Assembly: GCF_900100695.1 (NCBI RefSeq)
Contig: NZ_FNCF01000001.1
Span: forward strand, 402,060 to 466,059
Origin: Klenkia brasiliensis
GTDB lineage: Bacteria > Actinomycetota > Actinomycetes > Mycobacteriales > Geodermatophilaceae
Length of the DNA stretch: 64,000 nt
Direction: 5' to 3'
Of this stretch, positions 6,938 through 15,211 are shown in pieces. Below the pieces are notes generated by a model. It made no database searches. It saw only the letters and a list, made by a program, of their open reading frames with translations, and was not told where the DNA came from. Each line of letters starts with the position of its first letter. The stretch's first letter is position 1. Made by a program: the position numbers and the translations under genes.

Positions 6938-9532
6938 GTGACGTCGGCCGCCGCACCGCTGCCCCGGGACCTCCCGGGCGACGAGCTGCTCGACGCGCTG
7001 CTGGCCGGCACCCCGGAGGAGGACTCCCCGGTCACCCACGTGCACCGGCTCCCGGTCCGGCAGGCCGCGCACGGCAGCTGGCCGGCGTGGACGCCCCCGG
7101 AGCTGCGGGACCGCCTGGTCTCCCGCGGTGTCCGCGAGCCCTGGGCGCACCAGGTGGCCGCCGCCGAGCTGGCGCACGCCGGTCAGCACGTGGTCGTGGC
7201 GACCGGGACCGCGTCGGGGAAGTCGCTGGCCTACCAGCTGCCGGCGCTGGCCGCGCTCGCCGCCGACCCGCGGGCGTGCGTGCTGTACCTGGCGCCCACC
7301 AAGGCGCTGGCCCGGGACCAGCTGGCCGCGGTGTCCGGGCTGGCCCCGGCCGACGTCCGGCCGGCGGCCTACGACGGCGACACCCCGCAGGAGGACCGGG
7401 AGTGGGTGCGCCGGCACGCGCGGTGGATCGTCACCAACCCGGACATGGTGCACCGCGGCATCCTCCCGGCGCACCAGCGCTGGTCCTCCACGCTGCGGCG
7501 GGTGGCCTACGTCGTCGTCGACGAGTGCCACGCCTACCGCGGCGTCTTCGGGTCCCACGTCGGGCACGTGCTGCGCCGGCTGCGCCGGGTGTGCCGCCGC
7601 TACGGGGCCGACCCGGTGTTCCTGCTCGCCTCGGCCACCGTCGCCGACCCCGCGACGGCGGCGTCCCGGCTGGTCGGCGCGCCGGTCGCGGCGGTGACCG
7701 ACGACGGCTCGCCCCGCCCCGGGGCCACCTTCGCGCTGTGGGAGCCGCCGCTGACCGAGCGCACCGGTGAGCACGGCGCCCCGCTGCGCCGCTCGGCGGC
7801 CGCCGACGCCGCGGGGCTGCTCGCCGACCTGGTGCAGCAGGGCGCCCGGACGCTGGCCTTCGTCCGCTCACGGCGGTCGGCGGAGTCGGTGGCCGACCAG
7901 GCCCGCCGCATCCTGGCCGACCGCGGCCGCGCGGACCTGTCCCGCCGGGTGGAGTCCTACCGCGGCGGCTACCTGCCCGAGGAGCGGCGCGAGCTCGAGC
8001 GCGCGCTGTCGGCCGGCGACCTGCTGGGCGTGGCGACGACCAACGCGCTCGAGCTGGGCATCGACATCGCCGGGCTGGACGCCGTCGTGCTCGCCGGCTA
8101 CCCCGGCACGCTCGCCTCCCTCTGGCAGCAGGCCGGCCGCGCCGGCCGGGCGCAGCGGGAGTCGCTGGTGGTGTTCGTCGCCCGCGACGACCCGCTGGAC
8201 CACTACCTGGCCCACCACCCGCAGGCGGTCTTCGGCCGGTCGGTGGAGGCCACCGTCACCGACCCCACCAACCCCTACGTGCTCGGGCCCCAGCTGTGCT
8301 GCGCGGCCGCCGAGCTGCCGCTGACCGAGGACGAGCTGGAGGTGTTCGGCGGCGAGCCGGCCCGCGAGGCGCTGGGCCGGCTGGTCGCCGAGGGGCAGCT
8401 GCGCCGCCGGCCGACCGGCTGGTACTGGGCCGGCCGCGGCCGCCCGGACGTGGACATCCGCGGCTCGGGCGCGGAGCCGGTGTCGATCGTCGAGGGCGCG
8501 ACCGGCCGGCTGCTGGGCACCGTGGACGGCGGCGCCGCGCACTCGGCGGTGCACGCCGGGGCGCTGTACGTGCACCGCGGGGAGACCTACGTCGTCGACG
8601 AGCTCGACGTCGAGGACGCCTGCGCCGCGGTGCACGCCGAGAGCCCCGAGTGGACGACGGTCGCCCGCGACGTCACCGACCTGTCGATCGTGGACGTGGA
8701 CACCACCCGCCGGCTGGGCACGGTCACCGCGCACACCGGCGCCGTCGACGTGACCAACCAGGTGGTGGCCTACCAGCGCCGGCGGATCGGCACCGGTGAG
8801 GTGCTCGCGGAGTTCCCGCTGGACCTGCCCGCGCGGCAGCTGCGCACCCGGGCCGTCTGGCTGACCCTCGACGAGCGCGCGCTGCAGCGCGCCGAGCTCT
8901 CGGACAAGGAGCTGCCGGGCTCGCTGCACGCCGCCGAGCACGCCGCGATCGGCATCCTGCCGCTGCTGGCGACGTGCGACCGGTGGGACCTCGGCGGGGT
9001 CTCCACGGCGCTGCACCCGGACACCGGCCAGGCGACGATCGTGGTCTACGACGGCCACCCGGGCGGGGCCGGGTTCGCCGAGCGCGGGCACGCCGTGCTG
9101 CGCCGCTGGCTGACCGCCACCCGGGCCACGGTGGCCAGCTGCGAGTGCGAGTCGGGCTGTCCGTCGTGCGTGCAGTCGCCCAAGTGCGGCAACGGCAACG
9201 ACCCCCTGGACAAGGCCGGCGCGGTGCGGGTGCTCGACGTGGTGCTCGACGAGCTGGCCGCCGCCGGTGACGTGCCGACCGCCGACGAGGACGCCGACGA
9301 CGACGCCGACCAGGCACCCGCCGACCCGCTGGGGCCCGGCGGCCCGTTCGCGCAGGCCCGGGCGGGGACCTCGGCTGCGCACTCCCGCGCGCTGCGCCGT
9401 CGCGCCCAGCTCGGCGCCGCACCGCCGGCGCGGGCCGTGCGCCGCCGGCGGCCCGAGCCCAGCGAGGCCGACCCGCCCCCGGCCGAGGACGACCCGTTCG
9501 CCGCGACCCCCGAGGACGACATCGTCTTCTGA
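6938..9532 (+). CDS. DEAD/DEAH-box helicase with C-terminal DUF1998 (helicase/secretion neighbourhood type)
   Basis: An ATP-dependent superfamily 2 helicase of 864 residues. The first third has a Q-motif-like AHQVAAAELA, Walker A VATGTASGKS, motif Ia APTKALARDQ and a DECH Walker B in VVVDECHAYRG. The second RecA domain has TNALELGIDIAGLD and QQAGRAGRA. The C-terminal DUF1998 region carries four clustered cysteines (CECESGCPSC plus PKCGNG), as in MrfA- and Hrq1-like helicases where they bind metal. The final 100 residues are acidic and disordered. I preferred the GTG after the regulatory repeat over an upstream GTG that lies inside it. This family is known to sit beside Tad-like genes in actinobacteria, as here. 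A role in DNA repair or in DNA handling during uptake is possible. Confidence 0.9.
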   Translation: MTSAAAPLPRDLPGDELLDALLAGTPEEDSPVTHVHRLPVRQAAHGSWPAWTPPELRDRLVSRGVREPWAHQVAAAELAHAGQHVVVATGTASGKSLAYQLPALAALAADPRACVLYLAPTKALARDQLAAVSGLAPADVRPAAYDGDTPQEDREWVRRHARWIVTNPDMVHRGILPAHQRWSSTLRRVAYVVVDECHAYRGVFGSHVGHVLRRLRRVCRRYGADPVFLLASATVADPATAASRLVGAPVAAVTDDGSPRPGATFALWEPPLTERTGEHGAPLRRSAAADAAGLLADLVQQGARTLAFVRSRRSAESVADQARRILADRGRADLSRRVESYRGGYLPEERRELERALSAGDLLGVATTNALELGIDIAGLDAVVLAGYPGTLASLWQQAGRAGRAQRESLVVFVARDDPLDHYLAHHPQAVFGRSVEATVTDPTNPYVLGPQLCCAAAELPLTEDELEVFGGEPAREALGRLVAEGQLRRRPTGWYWAGRGRPDVDIRGSGAEPVSIVEGATGRLLGTVDGGAAHSAVHAGALYVHRGETYVVDELDVEDACAAVHAESPEWTTVARDVTDLSIVDVDTTRRLGTVTAHTGAVDVTNQVVAYQRRRIGTGEVLAEFPLDLPARQLRTRAVWLTLDERALQRAELSDKELPGSLHAAEHAAIGILPLLATCDRWDLGGVSTALHPDTGQATIVVYDGHPGGAGFAERGHAVLRRWLTATRATVASCECESGCPSCVQSPKCGNGNDPLDKAGAVRVLDVVLDELAAAGDVPTADEDADDDADQAPADPLGPGGPFAQARAGTSAAHSRALRRRAQLGAAPPARAVRRRRPEPSEADPPPAEDDPFAATPEDDIVF

Positions 9533-9558
9533 CGCCGGGCGCCGTCGTCCGGGGCCGG

Positions 9559-9921
9559 TCACGGGTCGGCGTCCCAGGGCACCGGCCCGGCCCGCGCCCG
9601 GCCGCCGGCGGCGAGCAGCCCCAGCGGTCCGAGCCGGACCGGCACCGACACCTCGACGGCGACCACGGCACCCGGACCCACCGAGCAGCCGACCAGCTCG
9701 GCGCCGTTCTCGGCGGCCACCGCGGTGCCCGCAGCGCACGGACCGGGGTCACCGCGCACCGCCCGCGCGGCCACCGCGAGGGCGGCGAGGTCGGCCGCCG
9801 AGCCCGCCCGGTGCCGGGCCACCACCGCAGCCCCCACCAGCACGGCCGCGGCACCCACGAGGGCCAGCACCGCGGCCAGCGCCGTGGTCCACACCGTGGC
9901 CGAGCCGCGTTCGCCGGTCAC
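9559..9921 (-). CDS. TadE-like / Rv3654c-type membrane protein
   Basis: A 120-residue protein with GERGSATVWTTALAAVLALVGAAAVL at the N-terminus (split here by function: a short GxxGS prepilin-like site followed by one membrane helix), then a small secreted domain with two Cys (GPCAAG and VGCSVG) likely joined by a disulfide. This matches the Rv3654c-like TadE relative known from the actinobacterial helicase/secretion neighbourhood. Its GTG start overlaps the stop of the TadE gene by four bases, and it ends 26 nt from the convergent helicase gene. It is the last gene of the pilin operon. A minor pseudopilin role is inferred. Confidence 0.8.
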   Translation of the reverse strand: MTGERGSATVWTTALAAVLALVGAAAVLVGAAVVARHRAGSAADLAALAVAARAVRGDPGPCAAGTAVAAENGAELVGCSVGPGAVVAVEVSVPVRLGPLGLLAAGGRARAGPVPWDADP

Positions 9922-10286
9922 CCGGCACCGGGCTCGACCAGGGCCGTAGCGGTCGCCGAGACGGTGAGCGCCAGCGGCAGCGGGCCCAGCGGCTGCACGC
10001 GGGCGGACACCGTCACCCGCACCCGGTCACCGGCGGTGGCCGTGCGCACGGCTGCCCCGTCGGGGCCGGCCCGTCCGGCGAGGTCGGTGACCACCGCGGC
10101 GGCCTCGCCGCGGGCGGCGGCCCGCGCGCCCTCCCGTGCGGCGTCGACGCAGCGCAGCTGGGCACCCACCAGCACCACCGCCGCCACCGCCCCGGCCAGC
10201 ACGACGAGCAGGACCGGCAGGACGACCGCGGTCTCGGCGGTGACCATGCCCCCCTCGGGGCGCCGACCGACCCGGGCGCGCGCCAC
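9918..10286 (-). CDS. TadE family pseudopilin-like protein
   Basis: A 122-residue protein with a short basic leader ending EGGM, a prepilin-like cleavage region, then VTAETAVVLPVLLVVLAG with the Glu at position +5 that type IV pilins and TadE proteins share. One transmembrane helix follows, then AREGARAAARG (the typical TadE D/A-REGAR segment) and a beta-rich C-terminal part. The GTG start lies 2 nt after the stop of the pilin-like gene; an internal ATG thirteen codons later has a stronger purine-rich site but would remove the basic leader. Likely a minor pilin of the Tad machine, inserted in the membrane. Confidence 0.82.
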   Translation of the reverse strand: MARARVGRRPEGGMVTAETAVVLPVLLVVLAGAVAAVVLVGAQLRCVDAAREGARAAARGEAAAVVTDLAGRAGPDGAAVRTATAGDRVRVTVSARVQPLGPLPLALTVSATATALVEPGAG

Positions 10287-10288
10287 CG

Positions 10289-10477
10289 TCAGGCCAGCGT
10301 GGCCAGCGCCCGGGACACCAGGGCACCGAGCCCGGCGACCACGGAGTCGCCGGTGACCACCTGGTAGAGCACCGCGGCGAACGCGCACGCCGCCACCGTG
10401 CCGACCGCGTACTCCGCGGTGCTCATCCCGTCCTCGGGGTCCGCCGTCACCCGCCGCACCCACCGCCAGTCCCTCAT
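10289..10477 (-). CDS. DUF4244 Flp-pilin-like small protein
   Basis: A 62-residue peptide with a short basic leader (RDWRWVRR), the segment EDGMSTAEYAVGT, and one hydrophobic helix through to LYQVV. GMSTAEYA combines a prepilin peptidase-like G/M site with Glu at +5, the hallmark of Flp-type pilins; the family is annotated DUF4244. A strong GAGGAGG sits 6 nt before the ATG. It is the first gene of a three-gene operon with two TadE-like genes and is the probable major subunit. Its promoter region holds copy 2 of the shared regulatory element. No prepilin peptidase gene is present nearby. Confidence 0.85.
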   Translation of the reverse strand: MRDWRWVRRVTADPEDGMSTAEYAVGTVAACAFAAVLYQVVTGDSVVAGLGALVSRALATLA

Positions 10478-10559
10478 CCCGCACCTCCTCCTCGGCCCGT
10501 CCGTCGGGCCCTGCGGGGAGCCTGCGGCGCCGAGGGGCCCGCGGGGCGGGGCCGACCCG

Positions 10560-10594
10560 ATCTGTGGACGGCCCTCCCCGGTGTGGACGACGGC
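10560..10594 (-). promoter_or_regulatory. Tad/helicase regulatory element, copy 2
   Basis: Same 24 fixed bases and 11-nt spacer as copies 1 and 3, here read on the minus strand toward the pilin-like gene, ending 82 nt before its ATG. It lies in the 141-bp gap between tadC and the pilin operon, which shows the pilin genes have their own promoter rather than depending on read-through from tadC. Confidence 0.7.
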
Positions 10595-10618
10595 GGGCAG
10601 CTCCGCGGCGGGTGTGCT

Positions 10619-11335
10619 TCACCCGAGCACGTCGGCGGCGACGCCGAGCACCAGCGGCACCACGCCCAGGCAGAGGAACGCGGGCAGGAAGCAGGCGCCC
10701 AGCGGGGCCAGCACGGCCACCCCGGCCCGCTGCACCGCCGCCGCGGTGGCCGCGCGCTGCGCCGCGCGCCGGTCGACGGCCAGGGCCTGCAGCGCGGGCA
10801 CCACCGACGACCCGCTCTCCCCCGCCCGCGCGACCACCCGGGCCAGCGGCGCGACGTCGACGGGGACACCGGCCCAGGCCCGGCGCGGGTCCGCACCCAG
10901 CCGCACCCGGGCGGCGACCTCGGCCAGCACCGCACCCAGGGGACCGCCCAGGGCGTCGCCGACCGACCCGAGGGCCCCGCCGACCGGGGTGCCGGCGGCC
11001 AGGCAGACCGCGAGCAGGTCGCAGGCCACCGGCAGGTCCGCCCGCAGCTGCCCGCCCGGGTCCGGGGCGGCGCCCGCCCGACGGGCCCACCGCTCGACCC
11101 CGACGACCACCCCGGCGGCCAGCAGGAGGGTGCCCGGCCCGGCCCCGCCGACGGCGACGACGGCGACGCCCGCCACCCCGGCGAGCACCCACCGGCGCAC
11201 CGGACCCGCCTGCTGCGGGAGCGGCCGGTCGACCGGTGCCGCAGGTGGCTGCAGGCGGGCGGCGGCCCCGGGCGCCCGCGGCCAGGTGAGCAGCGCGGCC
11301 ACCAGCAGCCCGGCGGCGGGGAGCGCACCGTTCAC
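10619..11335 (-). CDS. tadC: Type II secretion system F family protein (TadC-like)
   Basis: Inner-membrane platform protein of the Tad machine, 238 residues. It has an N-terminal membrane helix, a pair of helices around residues 50-75, a cytoplasmic T2SSF-type helical domain containing ACDLLAVCLAAGTPV and the downstream RRAWAGV and ARAGESGSS segments that are conserved in TadC/GspF, and a C-terminal hydrophobic stretch ending VPLVLGVAADVLG. The GTG start overlaps the tadB stop (GTGA). It is the last gene of the CpaE-TadA-TadB-TadC operon. As usual in actinobacteria the TadB/TadC proteins are short and single-domain. Confidence 0.85.
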   Translation of the reverse strand: MNGALPAAGLLVAALLTWPRAPGAAARLQPPAAPVDRPLPQQAGPVRRWVLAGVAGVAVVAVGGAGPGTLLLAAGVVVGVERWARRAGAAPDPGGQLRADLPVACDLLAVCLAAGTPVGGALGSVGDALGGPLGAVLAEVAARVRLGADPRRAWAGVPVDVAPLARVVARAGESGSSVVPALQALAVDRRAAQRAATAAAVQRAGVAVLAPLGACFLPAFLCLGVVPLVLGVAADVLG

Positions 11336-12096
11336 CGGGTGGCCGCCCGCTCGGTGAGCCGGCGGGTCCACGCCAGGCCGGCCGCCTCGAGCCCGCAGCC
11401 GGCCACCAGCAGCGCCGTGCCGACCGGGGTGGTGGTCAGGACCGTCCAGGGGTCGGCACCGATGCCGGCGCCCATGAGCAGGCCGATCACCGGGAGCCCG
11501 GCGAGCACCCGGCCCGACGCCCGCGGGCCGGCCAGCGCGACGGCGAGCTCCTCACGGGTCCGGGCCCGCGCGCGCAGGTCGTCCTCGGCGGCACCGACCG
11601 CGGCGGCCAGGGAGCACCCGGTGCGCACGCTCACCGCCCGCGCCGTGGCGATGCGGTCCAGGCACGCCCGCGCGGGGGCGGGCGTGCCCGGGGGCGCCGA
11701 CCCGCCGAGCAGGACCGGGCGCAGGGCCCCGGCCGCGCGCGGGTGGGGGCAGCCACCGACGGCCGTGGTGGCCGCGTCGCCGAGGGGGCGGCCGGCCCGC
11801 AGCTCGGCGGCCAGCACCCCCAGCGCCTCGGCGAGCGCGGCCTCCTGGGCCCGGGCGTCGCGCTCGTCCGCCCGGCGCCGGCGGGCCCGCAGGACGCCGT
11901 GCACCGCGGCCGCCGCCAGCCCGGCCACCACCGGGGTGGAGAGCACCGCCCCCACGGCGGCGGTGAGCGCGACGAGGACCGCCGGCGACGGGGCCAGCAC
12001 CCTCCCGGGGCGGCGCGGGTGCAGCCGGCTCACCCCACCGGGCCGACCCGGCCACAGCAGCGCCGCCGCGGCCAGCAGCAGGAGGACGGCGGTCAC
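11332..12096 (-). CDS. tadB: Type II secretion system F family protein (TadB-like)
   Basis: Companion platform protein of 254 residues. An N-terminal helix (VTAVLLLLAAAALLW), a helix pair around residues 35-70, the T2SSF domain with ALAEALGVLAAELRAGRPL and TGCSLAAAVGAAEDDLRA, and two C-terminal helices are visible. It is expected to act in the membrane with TadC, driven by TadA, to extrude the pilin. The GTG start overlaps the tadA stop by four bases; upstream in-frame sequence belongs to tadA and was excluded. Confidence 0.85.
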   Translation of the reverse strand: MTAVLLLLAAAALLWPGRPGGVSRLHPRRPGRVLAPSPAVLVALTAAVGAVLSTPVVAGLAAAAVHGVLRARRRRADERDARAQEAALAEALGVLAAELRAGRPLGDAATTAVGGCPHPRAAGALRPVLLGGSAPPGTPAPARACLDRIATARAVSVRTGCSLAAAVGAAEDDLRARARTREELAVALAGPRASGRVLAGLPVIGLLMGAGIGADPWTVLTTTPVGTALLVAGCGLEAAGLAWTRRLTERAATR

Positions 12097-13229
12097 GGCG
12101 GGCCCAGCAGCTCGGCCAGCTCCGCGGCCGCGGGGGTCGGCCCGCCGTCGGCGCGCCACCCGGCGGCCACCTCGACCAGGTCACCGGTGCGGCGGACCAC
12201 GCCGAGCTCGACCACCTGGCGGCCGACGGCACCCCGGCGCAGGTGGACCACCACCGACAGCGCGGCGGCGGCCTGGCTGTGCACCGCGGCCCGGCCCAGC
12301 CCGGCGGCGGTGCCCAGGGCCTCGAGCCGGGCGGGGACGTCGGCGGCCCGGTTGACGTGCAGCGTGCCGCACCCGCCGTCGTGGCCGGTGTTGAGCGCGG
12401 CCAGCAGGTCGACCACCTCCGCGCCGCGGACCTCGCCCACCACCAGCCGGTCGGGCCGCATCCGCAGCGCCTGGCGCACCAGGTCGCGCAGGCCGACCGC
12501 ACCGCTGCCCTCGACGTTGGGCGGCCGGGTGAGCAGCCGGACCACGTGCGGGTGGGCGGGGTCGAGCTCGGCGGCGTCCTCGCACAGCAGCAGCCGCTCC
12601 CCCGGGTCGGCCAGACCGAGCAATGCCGACAGCAGGGTGGTCTTGCCGGTCCCGGTGCCGCCGGTGACCAGGAACGCCGCGCGGCGGCGGACCAGTGCGG
12701 CCAGCAGATCCCCCGACCGGCCCGGCAGCGCCCCGGCGGCGGCGAGCTCGGGCAGGCCGAGCCGGGCGCGGCGCAGCACCCGCAGCGAGAGGCAGGTGCC
12801 CGAGCCCGAGACCGGCGGGAGCACCGCGTGCAGCCGGGTGCCGTCGGGCAGGCCGACGTCCACCCACGGTGCCGCGTCGTCCAGCCGCCGCCCGGCCGAC
12901 GCGGCCAGCCGGACGGCGAGCCGCCGCACTGCCTCGTCGTCGGCGAAGGCGACGTCGGCGCGCTCCAGGCCGGCGCCCCGGTCGACCCACACCGCGCCCG
13001 GGCCGACGACCAGCACGTCGGTGGTCCCCGGCCGGCGCAGCAGGGGCTCCAGCACCCCGGCCCCGGAGAACTCGTCGACCGCGGCGCGCACCGCGGTCAG
13101 CACGTCGTCGTCGCCCAGCAGGCCCCCGGACTCCTGCCGGACCAGCGCCGCCACCTCGGCCTGGCTGGGCAGCCCGGGCACGGCGCCGGCCAGCCGGTGC
13201 CGCACCCGCTCGACCAGCGGCTCAGCCAC
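12093..13229 (-). CDS. tadA: TadA/CpaF family secretion ATPase
   Basis: Hexameric cytoplasmic ATPase that powers Tad pilus assembly, 378 residues. Visible motifs are the N-terminal domain with TDVLVVGPGAVWVDR, Walker A TGGTGTGKTTLL, the Asp/His-box regions with LLLCEDAAEL, the Walker B-like RPDRLVVGEVRGAEV, and the GTLHVNRAAD segment (His box) with the arginine-rich end. The protein matches the helicase/secretion neighbourhood ATPase subfamily, shorter than the CpaF of Caulobacter. It overlaps the cpaE-like gene by 8 nt. The start is a GTG after a GCGGGCGG site. Confidence 0.93.
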   Translation of the reverse strand: MAEPLVERVRHRLAGAVPGLPSQAEVAALVRQESGGLLGDDDVLTAVRAAVDEFSGAGVLEPLLRRPGTTDVLVVGPGAVWVDRGAGLERADVAFADDEAVRRLAVRLAASAGRRLDDAAPWVDVGLPDGTRLHAVLPPVSGSGTCLSLRVLRRARLGLPELAAAGALPGRSGDLLAALVRRRAAFLVTGGTGTGKTTLLSALLGLADPGERLLLCEDAAELDPAHPHVVRLLTRPPNVEGSGAVGLRDLVRQALRMRPDRLVVGEVRGAEVVDLLAALNTGHDGGCGTLHVNRAADVPARLEALGTAAGLGRAAVHSQAAAALSVVVHLRRGAVGRQVVELGVVRRTGDLVEVAAGWRADGGPTPAAAELAELLGPP

Positions 13230-14283
13230 CGGTGACCGCCCGCTGCAGCCGTGGCAGCAGCCGGCGCCCCACTTGCCCCAGCGGGGTGCGCGCGCCGGTC
13301 TGCGGCGGCTCGCCGCGCTCGCCGCGCGGCAGGGCGGAGCGGTCGTGCACCAGCTCGGCGACGACCGGGCGGTCCAGCGCGGCGCCGACCTCGGCAGCCC
13401 CCAGCCCGCCGGGCGCGGTGCGGACCACGAGCACCGCGCGGGCCCACACCGGGTCGGCGAGCAGCGCCGCGGCCGCGGCCAGCGCGCGCACCCGGCCGGG
13501 CACGACCAGGACGACCAGGTCGGCCTCGGCCAGCACGGGCTCGACCAGCGCCGGGTCGGCCCGCACCGGCAGGTCGACGACGACGGGGTGGCCCCCGGCC
13601 CGGGCGGCGGCGACCACCGCGGCCAGCGCCGCGGCGGGCACCGGCGCGGGTGCCTCGCGGGAGGGGGCCAGCACGTGCACGCCGTGGGCCCGGGGCAGCG
13701 CGGCCACCACCGGTGCACCGTCGACCCGGCCGCGCAGACCGGCCAGGTCGGGCCAGCGCAGGCCGTCCTCCCACTCCGCGCCCAGCACCAGGTCCAGACC
13801 GCCGGCGTGGCCGTCGGCGTCGACCAGCACGGTCGCGCGCTCCCCGCGCAGCGACAGCGCGAGCGCGGTGGCCAGGGTGCTGGCCCCGGCGCCGCCGCAG
13901 GCACCGGCGACCACGGTGAGGGTGCCGGTCTCGACGGGGTCGGTGACCGCGCGGACCGCTCGCTCCACCAGCCAGCCCTCGTCCTGCGGCAGCCGGACGA
14001 CCCGCTCGGCGCCCAGCGCCAGGGCGGCGTCGAACGCCGCGGGGCCGAGCTCGCCGTGCGCGGCCACCACCACCCCGGGCCGGCGGGGCAGCGCGAGCAC
14101 CGCGGGCGCGGCGAGGGCGTCGGCGCCGACGAGCACCAGCGGCGCGGCCCGGTGCGCGCGGCGCAGGGCGGCTCCGCCGTGGGTGAGCTCGGCGGTGGTG
14201 CCGGCCGCGGCGAGCAGGTGCAGCAGGTCGTCGACCAGGCCGGCGTCGGAGCTGATCACGAGGGGATGGGGAGTGGCGTCCAC
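13222..14283 (-). CDS. CpaE-like / septum site-determining (Ssd) MinD-family protein
   Basis: A 353-residue protein with an N-terminal receiver-like domain (PLVISSDAGLVDDLLHLL, LVLVGADAL) followed by a ParA/MinD ATPase domain with a deviant P-loop AGACGGAGASTLATAL and VLVDADGHAGGLDLVLG. This is the CpaE-homologue of the actinobacterial helicase/secretion neighbourhood; the mycobacterial relative Ssd affects septation and dormancy. In Tad systems CpaE/TadZ places the machine in the cell. It is the first gene of the tadABC operon. The GTG start is chosen from the first conserved residues; ribosome binding site weak. Copy 3 of the shared element lies 48 nt upstream. Confidence 0.85.
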   Translation of the reverse strand: MDATPHPLVISSDAGLVDDLLHLLAAAGTTAELTHGGAALRRAHRAAPLVLVGADALAAPAVLALPRRPGVVVAAHGELGPAAFDAALALGAERVVRLPQDEGWLVERAVRAVTDPVETGTLTVVAGACGGAGASTLATALALSLRGERATVLVDADGHAGGLDLVLGAEWEDGLRWPDLAGLRGRVDGAPVVAALPRAHGVHVLAPSREAPAPVPAAALAAVVAAARAGGHPVVVDLPVRADPALVEPVLAEADLVVLVVPGRVRALAAAAALLADPVWARAVLVVRTAPGGLGAAEVGAALDRPVVAELVHDRSALPRGERGEPPQTGARTPLGQVGRRLLPRLQRAVTGG

Positions 14284-14331
14284 ACCGGGCAGTGAGCACC
14301 CGCGATGGCCTCCGCGGTGGCCGCGCGACGG

Positions 14332-14366
14332 ATCTGTGGACAACCCGTCCGGGTGTGGACGACGGC
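14332..14366 (-). promoter_or_regulatory. Tad/helicase regulatory element, copy 3
   Basis: Identical fixed positions and spacer as copies 1 and 2, read on the minus strand toward the cpaE-tadABC operon and ending 48 nt from its start. It also lies 44 nt upstream of the divergent HAD hydrolase gene. One half-site, TTGTCCACA, matches a high-GC DnaA box exactly, but no other origin features are present. Confidence 0.7.
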
Positions 14367-14410
14367 GAGCCGCCCGTCGGCCCCCCGTGCTGCCCTTAGC
14401 CTCGTGCCCC

Positions 14411-15211
14411 ATGGACCGCGTCGAGCCCCGCAGTGCGGTGTTCTTCGACCTGGACAAGACCGTGATCGCCAAGTCCAGCACCCTGGCCTTCGGCGGACCC
14501 TTCTACCGGGGCGGGCTGATCAACCGCCGGGCGGTGCTCAAGGGCGCCTACGCCCAGTTCGTGTTCTCCCTCGCCGGCGCCGACGCGGTGCAGATGGAGC
14601 GCATGCGCGCCCAGATCACCGCGATGTGCACCGGGTGGAGCACCGAGACGGTGCACGACATCGTCCGGGAGACGCTGCACACGATCGTCGACCCGCTGGT
14701 GTACGCCGAGGCGGTGGACCTCATCGAGGCGCACCGGTCGGCCGGCCGCGAGGTGGTGATCGTCTCCAGCAGCGGCGCGGAGATGGTGGAGCCGATCGGC
14801 GAGATGCTCGGGGTGGACCGGGTGGTCGCGACCCGCATGGTGGTGGCCGAGGGCCGCTACACCGGGGAGATCGAGTTCTACGCCTACGGCGAGGGCAAGG
14901 CCGAGGCGATGCGCGCGGTCGCCGCGGAGCGGGGCTACGACCTGGCCGACTGCCACGCCTACTCCGACTCGATCACCGACCTGCCCATGCTCGAGGCCGT
15001 CGGCCACCCCACGGCGGTCAACCCCGACCGCGCCCTGCGCCGGGCGGCCACCGAGCGCGGCTGGCCGGTGCTGGTGTTCTCCCGGCCGGTGGCGCTGTCG
15101 GCCCGCACCGGGCAGCGGACGCCGGTGGTCACCGGCGCCGCCGTCGGGGTGGGTGCCGCGGTGGTCGGGCTGGCCTGGTTCGCCCGTCGGCGGGCGCTGC
15201 GCACCGGATGA
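14411..15211 (+). CDS. HAD-IB family phosphatase (SerB/CicA-like) with C-terminal membrane helix
   Basis: A haloacid dehalogenase-type hydrolase of 266 residues. Motif I is FFDLDKTVI (nucleophile Asp of DxDxT), motif II VIVSSSGAEM, Lys in GEGKAEAM, and motif IV YSDSITDLPML. The cap lies in between, with GPFYRGGLINRR. The C-terminus has one helix (TGAAVGVGAAVVGLAWFA) followed by RRR, so it is probably tail-anchored. This subfamily sits next to the Ssd/Tad genes in many actinobacteria; the CicA relative affects cell division in Caulobacter. Substrate unknown; a phosphoserine- or lipid-phosphate-like substrate is possible. It overlaps the downstream histidine kinase start by ATGA. Confidence 0.85.
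   Translation: MDRVEPRSAVFFDLDKTVIAKSSTLAFGGPFYRGGLINRRAVLKGAYAQFVFSLAGADAVQMERMRAQITAMCTGWSTETVHDIVRETLHTIVDPLVYAEAVDLIEAHRSAGREVVIVSSSGAEMVEPIGEMLGVDRVVATRMVVAEGRYTGEIEFYAYGEGKAEAMRAVAAERGYDLADCHAYSDSITDLPMLEAVGHPTAVNPDRALRRAATERGWPVLVFSRPVALSARTGQRTPVVTGAAVGVGAAVVGLAWFARRRALRTG

Noticed and set aside
6858-14366. Replication origin from DnaA-box-like sites
   Set aside because: Only two sites per location, fixed spacing, no dnaA, dnaN or gyrase genes and no AT-rich unwinding region.
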